Below are positions 48,981-57,284 of a DNA stretch of 64,000 nucleotides, one piece after another. The first letter of the stretch is position 1, and each line of letters begins with the position of its first letter. The notes under the pieces are model-generated. The model was not told where the DNA came from. It saw nothing but the letters and a program-made list of their open reading frames with translations, and made no database searches. The stretch is from Hyphomicrobium sp. D-2 (GTDB taxonomy: Bacteria > Pseudomonadota > Alphaproteobacteria > Rhizobiales > Hyphomicrobiaceae): NCBI RefSeq assembly GCF_029872155.1, contig NZ_JARXLA010000003.1, forward strand, positions 310,001 through 374,000, in the 5' to 3' direction. The translations under genes were made by a program, and so were the position numbers.

Positions 48981-49586
48981 ATGTTCACGGGTATCGTCAC
49001 CGGCATCGGCGAGGTGATCGGGCGCAACGGCGGCAACTTCACGATCCGCTGTCCCTATCCAGCTGAGACGCTGGAAATCGGCGGCTCGATGGCGTGCAAC
49101 GGCTGCTGCCTGACCGTGACATCGATCCGCACCGACGATGGTGCTGTTGCCGGCAGCAGCATCTTCACCGCCGACGTTTCCAATGAGACCTGCGCCAAGA
49201 CCACGATTGATAGCTGGCAGCCGGGCACGCGCATCAATCTGGAGCGCCCGCTGGCGATGGGTCAGGAACTGGGCGGACATCTTGTCACCGGCCACGTCGA
49301 TGGCGTCGCGCGCATCGCCGACATCATTGCCGATGGCGACAGCCGCCGCTTTGTCATCGAGGCGCCCGATCACCTGGCGCCGTACATCGCGCCTAAGGGT
49401 TCCGTTGCATTGGACGGAGTTTCGCTGACAGTGAACGAGGTCAGCGACAATTGTTTCGGGGTCAACATCATCCCGCACACCTTGACGGTGACGACGTGGG
49501 GCGCGAAAACCGCCGGCCAATCGATCAATCTCGAAGTTGATCTGTTCTCGCGATATATCGCGCGCCTGCTGGAGTTCAGAACGTGA
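48981..49586 (+). CDS. ribE: Riboflavin synthase alpha subunit
   Basis: RibE dismutates two 6,7-dimethyl-8-ribityllumazines into riboflavin. The 201-residue chain shows two lumazine-binding repeats: MFTGIVTGIGEV with GSMACNGCCLTV in the first, then HLVTGHVDGVA and KGSVALDGVSLTV in the second. It acts as a trimer in the cytosol. It lies 20 bases after ribD, and its stop overlaps the ribBA start (GTGA), indicating translational coupling. Symbol follows the alphaproteobacterial usage; ribC is a synonym in other species. Confidence 0.96.
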   Translation: MFTGIVTGIGEVIGRNGGNFTIRCPYPAETLEIGGSMACNGCCLTVTSIRTDDGAVAGSSIFTADVSNETCAKTTIDSWQPGTRINLERPLAMGQELGGHLVTGHVDGVARIADIIADGDSRRFVIEAPDHLAPYIAPKGSVALDGVSLTVNEVSDNCFGVNIIPHTLTVTTWGAKTAGQSINLEVDLFSRYIARLLEFRT

Positions 49587-50725
49587 CGAACAGTGCTGGC
49601 GAACACGCTATCTCTGAAGGCCGTAGCTGCCTGTCTCCGATCTCCGAGATCCTGGAGGATATGCGCAACGGACGCATGGTCGTGCTTGTTGACGCGGAAG
49701 ACCGCGAGAACGAGGGCGATCTCGTCATCCCTGCGCAAATGGCGACGCCCGACGCCGTCAACTTCATGGCGCGGTATGGGCGTGGTCTCATATGCCTGAC
49801 GCTGACCGGCGCACGCGCCCGTGAGCTGCAGCTGCAGGCGATGGTCGGCACCAATCGCTCACGCAATCGCACCGCGTTCACGCAATCGATTGAAGCGCGC
49901 GAAGGCATCTCGACCGGCATCTCCGCTGCCGATCGTGCGCGCACGATTGCAACTGCGATCGATCCGACGCGCGGCGCTGACGATATCGTTTCGCCCGGAC
50001 ACGTCTTTCCGCTCGTCGCCCGTGAAGGCGGCGTGCTGATCCGCGCCGGTCATACGGAAGCGTCGGTGGATCTGGCGCGTCTGGCCGGGCTCTATCCTGC
50101 GGCCGTGATCTGCGAGATCATGAATGACGACGGCACCATGGCGCGGTTGCCGGATCTGGTCCCGTTTGCGCAGCGCCATGGCCTCAAGATCGGCGCGATC
50201 GAGGAGCTGATCGCCCATCGTCTGCGTAATGAGCATCTGGTGCGGGCTGCGGGCAAGACAAGCGTCGACACAACGGCGGGCCGCTTCGATCTTCACATCT
50301 ATGAAACGACTGTTGAGCCAAGTGAACATCTGGCGCTGGTCAAAGGCGATATCTCAGGGCCGGAGCCGGTGCTGGTTCGCGTGCATGCGGTCAATGTGCT
50401 GGGCGACGTCGTCGGCGTGGCACAGACCGATGGCCATGTGTTGAACTCGCTGCGCATGGTGGAGCAGGCGGGACGCGGTGTTGTTGTGTTGATCCGTGAC
50501 CTGCGTGCAAATTCGCTGTCCGAATGGGTGAAGGCGCGCGGACAGCCGAAAGCTGTACAACAGGGCGCGAAGGAGCGGCGGCAGGTCGAAATCGGCGTCG
50601 GTTCGCAGATCTTGCGTGATCTGGGCGTGCGCGACATGGTCCTGCTCTCCAATTCGCCGGCGCACGTTTATGTCGGACTTGAAGGGTTTGGTTTGCGCGT
50701 CGTCGAAACGCGCGGGATTGAGTGA
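49583..50725 (+). CDS. ribB: RibBA-type DHBP synthase with degenerate cyclohydrolase half
   Basis: This 380-residue protein has an N-terminal 3,4-dihydroxy-2-butanone-4-phosphate synthase domain with intact motifs (DAEDRENEGDLVIPA, RGLICLTL, HTEASVDLARLAGL, EIMNDDGTMARL). It makes the four-carbon precursor for RibH. The C-terminal half aligns with GTP cyclohydrolase II by its general sequence and end (GVGSQILRDLGVRDMVLLSN), but the zinc-binding C-x2-G-x6-C-x-C core is absent, so the cyclohydrolase half is probably inactive (the known RibBX type). A separate ribA is then needed elsewhere. GTG overlaps the ribE stop. Confidence 0.93.
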   Translation: MTNSAGEHAISEGRSCLSPISEILEDMRNGRMVVLVDAEDRENEGDLVIPAQMATPDAVNFMARYGRGLICLTLTGARARELQLQAMVGTNRSRNRTAFTQSIEAREGISTGISAADRARTIATAIDPTRGADDIVSPGHVFPLVAREGGVLIRAGHTEASVDLARLAGLYPAAVICEIMNDDGTMARLPDLVPFAQRHGLKIGAIEELIAHRLRNEHLVRAAGKTSVDTTAGRFDLHIYETTVEPSEHLALVKGDISGPEPVLVRVHAVNVLGDVVGVAQTDGHVLNSLRMVEQAGRGVVVLIRDLRANSLSEWVKARGQPKAVQQGAKERRQVEIGVGSQILRDLGVRDMVLLSNSPAHVYVGLEGFGLRVVETRGIE

Positions 50726-50728
50726 AAT

Positions 50729-51247
50729 ATGATTGTTAAAACCGATAGCCAGTCACACCAGCGGACGCCGCGCGGAAAACTCGACGCGCGCGTGCTGATC
50801 ATTGAGGGCCGGTACTACGAAGAAATCGGCGACCTGCTGCTGGAGCACGCGATTGCGGCACTGGATGCACGCGGCGTTTCTTACGAGCACATCGTGGTGC
50901 CGGGCGCTCTGGAAATCCCGCAGGTGCTGATCCAGGCTGCGAACTGGGGCCTGCTGACGCGCGATGCCGCGAACGGCTTTGACGGCGTGGTGGCGCTGGG
51001 CTGCGTCATTCGCGGTGAGACATCGCACTACGATATTGTCTGCAACAACGCCAACCACTGGATGATGGAAACGGCGGCACGGCATGCCACACCGGTCGGC
51101 AACGCCATCCTGACGGTCGACACCATGGAGCAGGCGTTGGCGCGCGCCAACGGCGGCAAGGGTGCCGACGCAGCGAATGCGTGCATGCAACTGATTGAGA
51201 TTGGCCGCGCGTTTGAAAGCAGGCGCGCCGAGGGGAAAAGTGCATGA
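50729..51247 (+). CDS. ribH: 6,7-dimethyl-8-ribityllumazine synthase
   Basis: RibH joins the RibB and RibD products to give lumazine. The 172-residue chain has RVLIIEGRYYEE near the start, VPGALEIPQVLI, ALGCVIRGETSHYDIVCNN with the catalytic His, and a C-terminal GGKGADAANACMQLIEI. It should form the usual icosahedral or decameric cytosolic assembly. Its ATG lies 3 bases after the ribBA stop and its own stop overlaps the nusB ATG, so the unit is tightly coupled. Confidence 0.96.
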   Translation: MIVKTDSQSHQRTPRGKLDARVLIIEGRYYEEIGDLLLEHAIAALDARGVSYEHIVVPGALEIPQVLIQAANWGLLTRDAANGFDGVVALGCVIRGETSHYDIVCNNANHWMMETAARHATPVGNAILTVDTMEQALARANGGKGADAANACMQLIEIGRAFESRRAEGKSA

Positions 51248-51756
51248 CATCCACCGGTAACGTGACGCCGCAACCGGGCAAGATCGCGCTGCAACCTCGC
51301 ACGGCTGCGCGGGTCGCTGCGGTGCAGGGCCTTTATCAGATGGATATGGCGGGCACCGACCTGAACGCGGTGATCGATGAGTTCGTCCGCCTGCGCTTTC
51401 CGCTGGAGCCGGGGGATGAGGCAGCGGCTGGTGCGGACGCGGCGTTTTTTGCCGAACTGATCCGTGGTGTTGTGCGGCGCCAGCGCGACATCGATCCGTT
51501 GGTCGATCAGCAGCTCGCCGAAGGCTGGCGGCTTGTGCGCGTCGACGCCATCCTGCGCGCTATTCTGCGTGCCGGTGTATTTGAGCTAATGGAACGCCGG
51601 GATGTACCGGGCCGCGTCGTGATCAACGAATACATTAACGTGGCGCACTCGTTCTTCTCGGATGATGAGCCCAAAGTCGTCAACGGCGTGTTGGACAAAC
51701 TGGGGCGCTCCCTGCGCGCGACGGAGTTCAACCGCAATGATACCCGATCCAAGTGA
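51244..51756 (+). CDS. nusB: Transcription antitermination factor NusB
   Basis: NusB with NusE (S10) binds boxA RNA and supports antitermination of rRNA operons. The 170-residue chain shows the helical NusB pattern: PRTAARVAAVQGLYQMDM, VDAILRAILRAGVFELM, VINEYINVAHSFFSDDEPKVVNGVLDKLGRSL. The ribH-nusB order is conserved across proteobacteria. ATGA overlap with ribH stop; the last 20 bases overlap the thiL start. Confidence 0.95.
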   Translation: MTSTGNVTPQPGKIALQPRTAARVAAVQGLYQMDMAGTDLNAVIDEFVRLRFPLEPGDEAAAGADAAFFAELIRGVVRRQRDIDPLVDQQLAEGWRLVRVDAILRAILRAGVFELMERRDVPGRVVINEYINVAHSFFSDDEPKVVNGVLDKLGRSLRATEFNRNDTRSK

Positions 51757-52771
51757 CGAGGCGGGGCTGGAGCACTTCAACAGCGATGAAGAAACGCTGA
51801 TTGCCGAATTCTGGGCGCCGCTGGCCAAGGGCTACGCCGGGGCTTACGATCTGAAGGACGATGCAGCATCCATTGCGGTGCCGCCGGGCGAAGAGCTCAT
51901 CGTCAGCACCGACGCGCTGATCGCGGGTGTGCATTTCTTTGCCGACGAAGATCCCGGTGCCATTGGCTGGAAGGCGCTGGCCGTCAACGTTTCCGATCTC
52001 GTCGCCAAGGGCGCCACGCCGCTCGCTTACCTCATGCACATCGCATTCCCCGCACGGCCGCAATCGCAATGGTTGCAGGCGTTTGTCGATGGCCTAAGCG
52101 CGGCGCAATCGGCGTTCGGTTGTCATCTGGCCGGCGGAGACACTGACCGCGCGCCCGGTCCGCTCAGCATTTCCATCACAGCATTTGGCGCGGTGCCCGC
52201 AGGCCGGCTGATCCGCCGCAGCGGTGCCGGTGTCGGCGACCGCGTTTATGTGACGGGCACGATCGGTGATGCCCACCTAGGGCTTGCGCTGAAGCGGGAT
52301 GCAGCAATGCTGGCGCGGTGGGATAATCCGGCAGGCACGGCGGAGCATCTCGTTGCGCGGCTTGTGAAGCCGCGGCCGCCGCTGAATGTCATTCCGGCTT
52401 TGCGCGACTTCGCCTCGGCGTCGATGGATATCTCCGACGGCCTGATGAAGGATTTCGAGCGCCTGTGCCGGGTATCAGCGGTCGGTGGTCAACTGCAGGC
52501 AGAGGCGGTGCCGCTGTCTCCCGCAGCGCGCGCTTTGCTGACTGCGGGCGAAACAACGCTGCCTGAATTGCTCAGCGGCGGCGAAGATTATGAAGTGCTG
52601 GCGTGTGTGCCGGAAGCGCGTGCCGCTGAATTTGAAGCGTCAGCGAATAAGCATCGCGTGCGTGTGACGCATATCGGGCGCATCACGCCTGCTGATACTG
52701 GCGTTTCAGCGCTGGATGCGGCGAACTTGCCCCTTCGCTTTCTGCATAAGGGTTGGGATCATTTTGCATGA
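51737..52771 (+). CDS. thiL: Thiamine-monophosphate kinase
   Basis: ThiL phosphorylates thiamine monophosphate to thiamine diphosphate using ATP. The 344-residue chain shows DDAASI near the start, VSTDALIAGVHF, ALAVNVSDLVAKGATPLAYL, HLAGGDTDRAPG, MDISDGLMKDFERLC, and LLSGGEDYEVLA. It follows nusB with a 20-base overlap, a gene order common in proteobacteria. The ATG at 51737 is the first start before the conserved N-terminus. It is the last gene of the nrdR-rib-nusB-thiL unit; a 218-base gap follows. Confidence 0.95.
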   Translation: MIPDPSDEAGLEHFNSDEETLIAEFWAPLAKGYAGAYDLKDDAASIAVPPGEELIVSTDALIAGVHFFADEDPGAIGWKALAVNVSDLVAKGATPLAYLMHIAFPARPQSQWLQAFVDGLSAAQSAFGCHLAGGDTDRAPGPLSISITAFGAVPAGRLIRRSGAGVGDRVYVTGTIGDAHLGLALKRDAAMLARWDNPAGTAEHLVARLVKPRPPLNVIPALRDFASASMDISDGLMKDFERLCRVSAVGGQLQAEAVPLSPAARALLTAGETTLPELLSGGEDYEVLACVPEARAAEFEASANKHRVRVTHIGRITPADTGVSALDAANLPLRFLHKGWDHFA

Positions 52772-52989
52772 GCACCAATCCATGGGTTAGCTTAGGTATC
52801 GGTTGTTCGGCGTCGCGGCTTTTTCTCTTGAATAGTTAGCCAACACATTGGTGTCTTGGTTTGGCCATATCCTGGCGACTATTGAGACGGCTCGTGCGAC
52901 GCTGAAGTTAGTGCGCATTGACAACTACTTGTGCTCATTCAGTGCGAAGTGGATGGGCTGAAGCAGTCGGGCAAAAGCAGGACGACTTT

Positions 52990-54390
52990 ATGCAGGTATA
53001 TCGCGCCCGTGCGCGGCACTTCGATCCGGATTTTGCTCCGCTTGGGGTGAAGGCTTTCAATCTCAGCGTGGGTATTGTCGTCGCTGTGCTAGCCGTTCTG
53101 CTGGCGACACTGCCGACACCGGCGAAGGCTCAGTCAAACTGGTGGGAGAGCCTGACCGGTTCAGGCACGCCCGATTACTCGGGTCGCCGCGAGGAAGAGC
53201 GCGCGCGCCAGCGACAGGCGCGGGCCACAGAGGTGCTTGACGATTTGCGTCCTGACGCCGTGCCGCTGCGTTCCGATGAGATGGTCCTGTTTATGGAATC
53301 GGCAATCGCGCGCTATCAGCAGATCGCTGCTGCTGGCGGTTGGCCTGTTGTGCCTCCGGGCCGCATGATGCGCGAAGGCGAGGACGACGATCGCGTCGCC
53401 ATCCTGCGCAAGCGTCTGATTGCATCCGGCGATCTGAAGCCGCGCTCGAACTACTACAACTCGTACAGCTTCGATGGCGATCTTGCCGACGCGGTGCGCA
53501 ATTTTCAGCGTCGCCACGGCTTGCGTCCAACGGGGCGCGTAGAGCGTTCAACCTATCCGGCGCTGAACGTTTCGGTCGATGAGCGCATCCAGCAATTGCG
53601 GCTCAATCTGAATCGCATTCGCGATCTGTTGTCGATGGGCGGTGAAGACCGCTACGTCCTGATCAATGTGCCGGGGTTTCAGCTTGAGGCCGTCGAGCGC
53701 TTTGAAGTGCAGCAGCGCCATCGCGTTATTGTTGGCCGCTCGGGGCGGGAGTCACCGTCGCTGAAGGCAACGATCCGCGGCTTGAACTTCTTTCCCTATT
53801 GGCGAGTGCCAGACAGCATCGCGCATGCCGATCTCATTCCGCGGCTGAAGAAAGAACCCGACTATCTGGCCAATGAAAAGATCCGCGTGCTTGATCCGAG
53901 CAGCACGACCGAATTCGATCCGCATTCCGTCAACTGGGATTTGCCGGAATCGCGCCGCCTGCGTTTCCGCCAGGATCCAGGGCCGCAGAACGCGCTCGGG
54001 CTGGTGCGCATCGACATGCCGAATGAGCACACGGTCTATCTGCACGATACGCCGATGAAGGAGCTGTTCCGTCAACGCTCGCGGGCCTTCAGTGCCGGCT
54101 GCGTGCGCGTGGAGGGCGTTTTCAATCTCGTTGACTGGCTGGCGGCGTACGAACCGAACTGGGGCGGCGCGGGCAGATCTCAAAGGATCGTGGAGAACGG
54201 TCAGGCGGTCGATATTACGTTGAGCCGTCCGGTTCCGGTCTACTTCACCTACATCACGGCCTGGGCGGAGCGTGACGGCGATGTTGAATTCCGGCCGGAC
54301 ATCTACGGCCGTGACGGAGCCGCCGATCAGATCGCCGAGATGGACCGTGATCCCAACGATCCCATGCCGGCGGCAAGTCTCGCGCCCTAG
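52990..54390 (+). CDS. Second L,D-transpeptidase (YkuD) with PG-binding domain
   Basis: This exported protein of about 466 residues is a paralogue of the one at 42882. It has an N-terminal hydrophobic segment (FNLSVGIVVAVLAVLLATLP... KAQS). The PG-binding domain is at about 165-205 (AVRNFQRRHGLRPTGRVERSTYPAL), then a YkuD domain with YLHDTPMKELF and FSAGCVRVEG. Active His and Cys present. It should cross-link peptidoglycan 3-3 in the periplasm. Two such enzymes within 10 kb in a genome carrying LdtR fits an L,D-cross-linked cell wall. The ATG at 52990 is the start before the signal sequence. Confidence 0.93.
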   Translation: MQVYRARARHFDPDFAPLGVKAFNLSVGIVVAVLAVLLATLPTPAKAQSNWWESLTGSGTPDYSGRREEERARQRQARATEVLDDLRPDAVPLRSDEMVLFMESAIARYQQIAAAGGWPVVPPGRMMREGEDDDRVAILRKRLIASGDLKPRSNYYNSYSFDGDLADAVRNFQRRHGLRPTGRVERSTYPALNVSVDERIQQLRLNLNRIRDLLSMGGEDRYVLINVPGFQLEAVERFEVQQRHRVIVGRSGRESPSLKATIRGLNFFPYWRVPDSIAHADLIPRLKKEPDYLANEKIRVLDPSSTTEFDPHSVNWDLPESRRLRFRQDPGPQNALGLVRIDMPNEHTVYLHDTPMKELFRQRSRAFSAGCVRVEGVFNLVDWLAAYEPNWGGAGRSQRIVENGQAVDITLSRPVPVYFTYITAWAERDGDVEFRPDIYGRDGAADQIAEMDRDPNDPMPAASLAP

Positions 54391-54816
54391 GCTTTTGTCG
54401 GGCAGATGATTCACGCACGCTTCGGACCGGTAGGGTCCGAAGCGATCATGGTCCAAGGCCCGGGTCCTTGTTGTGAATTGTTAAGCAGGGAGCCAAGCGC
54501 GCTTTCCTGCCTCGCGCATTTTGGTCGCACCGGAGGGATCAAGACGCGGAGCAGGGCGGTGTTTGCCGAGCCGTGCAGGCATTTCTCAGCCGGTTTCAAG
54601 GCGTTCTGCGCCCACTGTCGGAGCCGCGCCGGACAGCCCTATTTTACAAAAGCGTGACTAAGGCAAAATAACATCGAAGAATTCATCAGAACCCCTTGAT
54701 TAAAAAGTCCGATTGTGAGACCTCAAGGGCCGTGCCGACGGGGACTGGCTGCCACAAAATGCTGGTTCACCCCGTAGCTTTCTGCTAATAGGCGCGTTCG
54801 CCCTTCAAGGCAGTAT
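54391..54816. other. Intergenic region before tRNA-Asn
   Basis: About 430 bases with a perfect 11-bp inverted repeat (54418-54428 with 54434-54444, loop GGTAG) shortly after the transpeptidase stop; it lacks a T-run but may act as its terminator. The remainder includes GC-rich stretches and an AT-rich part near 54660-54710. No gene is recognised. The tRNA promoter should be near its end. Confidence 0.45.
54418..54444. terminator. Inverted repeat after the second transpeptidase gene
   Basis: CGCTTCGGACC and GGTCCGAAGCG form a perfect 11-bp stem with a 5-base loop 28 bases beyond the stop. No T-run follows on the plus strand, so it is a hairpin of uncertain terminator activity. Confidence 0.5.
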
Positions 54817-54891
54817 TCCGCGGTAGCTCAGTGGTAGAGCGTCCGACTGTTAATCGGATGGTCGTAGGTTCGAATCCTACCCGCGGAGCCA
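54817..54891 (+). tRNA. tRNA-Asn (anticodon GTT)
   Basis: The cloverleaf is complete: 7-bp acceptor stem (TCCGCGG with CCGCGGA), D arm with AGCTCAGTGGTAGAGC, anticodon loop CTGTTAAT with GTT, T arm with GTAGG-TTCGAAT-CCTAC. The 3' CCA is encoded (54889-54891). The anticodon reads AAY (Asn). The downstream scar region reuses its T-arm words, as at tRNA integration sites. Confidence 0.96.
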
Positions 54892-54907
54892 AAAATCCTT
54901 ATAAATC

Positions 54908-54959
54908 AATGACTTATTAGGTTCGAATCTGCCGGCGGATTCGAACCTGCTAAGTCATT
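54908..54959. repeat. Inverted repeat derived from tRNA T-arm words
   Basis: Two 22-base arms (54908-54929 and 54938-54959) are complementary with two mismatches around TGCCGGCG. Each arm contains AGGTTCGAATC, which is also the T-arm of tRNA-Asn (54866-54876). It could be a remnant attachment site or a terminator-like hairpin. Direct evidence is only the sequence identity. Confidence 0.6.
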
Positions 54960-55195
54960 TCAATGCCTTGCGGTAGGCGCGGCGAAATCATGTGGAACAA
55001 TAGGTCTCTGTCCACGTGCGAATTTCTCGCGTTCCTGGGCGACGCTCGACCCGTATTCCTTGAGTACTCGCCGCAGAGTCGCCTGGGAGATCGATAGCAC
55101 TTCCCGATTTCCGCGAGCGGGCGCCGTGATTGCGCATCGCGGATGGCAATCGCTCGTTGAGCAGCCGATAGCTTGGACGGACGGCCCAGTACATT
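54960..55195 (-). pseudogene. Decayed serine-recombinase/resolvase C-terminal fragment
   Basis: Translating the minus strand gives LGRPSKLSAAQRAIAIRD, then RRPLAEIG, typical of the helix-turn-helix of Tn3-type resolvases. The frame then shifts, and the continuation LSISQATLRRVLKEYGSSVAQE is found in the next frame, ending at a stop at 54960. A +1 or -1 change thus breaks the domain. The catalytic N-terminal resolvase domain is missing. It sits directly next to the tRNA-derived inverted repeat, as expected for the edge of a lost mobile element. Confidence 0.6.
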
Positions 55196-55480
55196 TCAGA
55201 CCTGATACTGGCGCGGCGATTTCTGCTCGAGCGCTGACTTGTTTGTGGCCAGCTTGCCGTCGAGGAGATCACCCCAATACTTCTGCAGGGTCGCATCGTA
55301 CTCACGAACGAGCTCAGTTGTACGGATTGCGTTGGGCTCCTGCCAGATGGGGATGCCGGCGGCATATAAAACCCAGCTCGGAGCGTGGCTGCCGTGCCAC
55401 AGCATCCATGATTTCGTGAGATCGGTGATGTCGGCTGTTACTGACCGAGATCTGCAGAAACGGTGTCGCGTAACGACTTG
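55196..55480 (-). pseudogene. Unidentified gene fragment in the scar
   Basis: A minus-strand frame reads WMLWHGSHAPSWVLYAAG and VREYDATLQKYWGDLLDGK before a stop at 55196. The composition looks like real protein, but no start with a ribosome site or full domain is visible and I recognise no family. It abuts the resolvase fragment and is best treated as a cargo remnant. Confidence 0.35.
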
Positions 55481-55599
55481 ATGCGCGACGTGCACGCTTC
55501 GCCGCGCCGAGGTTTGAAGGTGTCTAAATCTTTCAGATTGCGACCTCGAATTGTTGACTGTATCAGGCAACAATAATTTTGTTCGGGGTAGGGCGTTCA

Positions 55600-56100
55600 A
55601 TGTCGGGGCCAGCGCTCAGCATCTTCTCTTCGTCGTATGGGGAACTGCGTTCGTTTGCGCTGCGGAAGGTCGGCAGCATCTCGATCGCTGAAGAACTGGT
55701 TCAGGAAGCCTGCCTTCGCCTGACAGCCATGATGGAGCGGGACCGGATAGAGAATCCGCGCGCCTTCCTGTTCCATGTCATCGGCAATCTGATCATCGAT
55801 TATCAGCGGCGCGAAAACACGCGCGCGCGCCACGAGGGTGTTGTCAGCCCCGACTATGATTGTGTGGACGAGGGCGTCAACGTCGAGGCTCAGGTTGCGG
55901 CTCGCCAGGAACTCGCACTGCTCAGCGAAGCTATTGCAGAACTGCCGCCAAGATGCCGCGAGTGCTTCATCATGCGCCGCTTCGAGAACCGCTCGCAGGC
56001 TGAAATTGCCGAGCGTATGGGCATCACCCGCGGCATGGTCGAGAAGCATTTGCGCTATGCGGCCGAGTATTGCACCCGCCGTCTTTGGGGCGACGAGTAA
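55600..56100 (+). CDS. FecI-type ECF sigma factor
   Basis: This 166-residue extracytoplasmic-function sigma-70 factor is of the FecI type. Region 2 appears as FALRKVGSISIAEELVQEACLRL and FLFHVIGNLIIDYQRR, region 4 as IAELPPRCRECFIMRRFENRSQAEIAERMGITRGMVEKHL. FecR and a TonB-dependent receptor with an N-terminal signalling domain follow on the same strand, the standard layout of iron/heme-responsive cell-surface signalling. The ATG at 55600 has AGGG 6 nt upstream; the TTG at 55579 is less likely. Confidence 0.94.
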   Translation: MSGPALSIFSSSYGELRSFALRKVGSISIAEELVQEACLRLTAMMERDRIENPRAFLFHVIGNLIIDYQRRENTRARHEGVVSPDYDCVDEGVNVEAQVAARQELALLSEAIAELPPRCRECFIMRRFENRSQAEIAERMGITRGMVEKHLRYAAEYCTRRLWGDE

Positions 56101-56197
56101 ATTTTGTCGCCGGGACAGCTCCGGTCCTTTAGGACTCACCCGTCTTAAGAGATAAGGGGGCGATTCTCCGAACTCTCGCAGGGTGCGCACAACGCTG

Positions 56198-57157
56198 ATG
56201 ACCGAACAGAATGACAGGCGGGAGAAACGGGACGCCCTGGCGGAAGCCGCCGAGTGGTACTTTCGTCGCGACGCTGGACCGCTTTCGCCACGCGACGAGG
56301 CGGCGTTCAGGGACTGGATTTCATCGCCCCAGAACAGTCGCGCGTACGCACGCCTCGACAGCACCTGGGAGAAGCTCGGTCAGCTTCCGCATTCGGCGCC
56401 CGCTGTACGCACTTTCGGACGTGGGTCGTTTTCCCGTCAGGCAATTGCCGCATCTGTTGCTGTGCTCGCAATTTTCGGGATCGGCTATGTCTACGATCTG
56501 CCGATGCGTTTACAGGCTGATGCATTGACGGGACGGGGCGAGGTTCAAACCATCACGATGGCGGATGGTTCGGAAATCCTGCTGAACTCTGACACAGCCG
56601 TGGCCTTCGAATATACGCCGGAGGAAAGGCGTATACGTCTGTTGCGCGGCGAAGCGATCTTCCGCGTCGCCAAGGAACAGCCGGTTCGCCCGTTTGTCGT
56701 GGCGGCTACCGATGGCGAAGCGCGCGCGCTCGGCACGGCGTTTGCTGTCCGCGAGAGCGATGACGCAACTGTGGTGACGGTGCTGGAAAGCCGTGTCGAG
56801 GTGGTTTGCACAGTGTGCGCGCCGGGCGCGAAAACCACGGTGGAGCTCAATCTGGATCAGACGGTAGCGCTGGGTGCTGCAGGCATGGGAAATGTCGAGC
56901 CCATCAATGCAAATGATGCTTTGGCCTGGCAGCGGGGTAAGCTCGTGTTTGAGGATCGCCCGCTCCGTAGCGTGATCGAGGAGCTCAACCGGTATCATCC
57001 TGGTCGCATCCAGATCACTGACGCAGCGGTTGGCAACCATCGTGTGTCGGGCGTGTTCGACACCAAAGACCCGATTGCGGTTGTCGACGCGCTGGAAGGC
57101 TCGCTTGGCCTCAAGTCGACGCGCCTGACTAACTATCTTATTCTGCTTCATCTCTGA
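56198..57157 (+). CDS. FecR-type anti-sigma factor/signal transducer
   Basis: This protein of about 319 residues opens with the DUF4880 FecR N-terminal domain (LAEAAEWYFRRDAGPLSPRDEAAFRDWISSP) in the cytosol, then one membrane helix (AIAASVAVLAIFGIGYVY), and a periplasmic FecR domain (GEVQTITMADGSEILLNSDTAV, RRIRLLRGEAIFRVAKEQPVRPFVV, TAFAVR, VLESRV). The C-terminal STN-like part includes ALAWQRGKLVFEDRPL. It should hold the FecI factor inactive until the receptor signals. An earlier GTG at 56183 is possible. Confidence 0.93.
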   Translation: MTEQNDRREKRDALAEAAEWYFRRDAGPLSPRDEAAFRDWISSPQNSRAYARLDSTWEKLGQLPHSAPAVRTFGRGSFSRQAIAASVAVLAIFGIGYVYDLPMRLQADALTGRGEVQTITMADGSEILLNSDTAVAFEYTPEERRIRLLRGEAIFRVAKEQPVRPFVVAATDGEARALGTAFAVRESDDATVVTVLESRVEVVCTVCAPGAKTTVELNLDQTVALGAAGMGNVEPINANDALAWQRGKLVFEDRPLRSVIEELNRYHPGRIQITDAAVGNHRVSGVFDTKDPIAVVDALEGSLGLKSTRLTNYLILLHL

Positions 57158-57284
57158 TGCGATCGGACGCCGCGTAAAAAAACTACTACGCCGACGTCAG
57201 GTTTTTCCAACACGCCCGTCTTCACTGATGAGGGGTTAGTACCAGGTACCCAAGCTTGGCCCCTCGCGTGTATGGGGGCGAGTA

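Noticed and set aside
54988-55365. 125-residue minus-strand open frame as an intact gene
   Set aside because: It runs in another frame through the decayed resolvase; the recognisable helix-turn-helix needs a frame change and is not in this frame.
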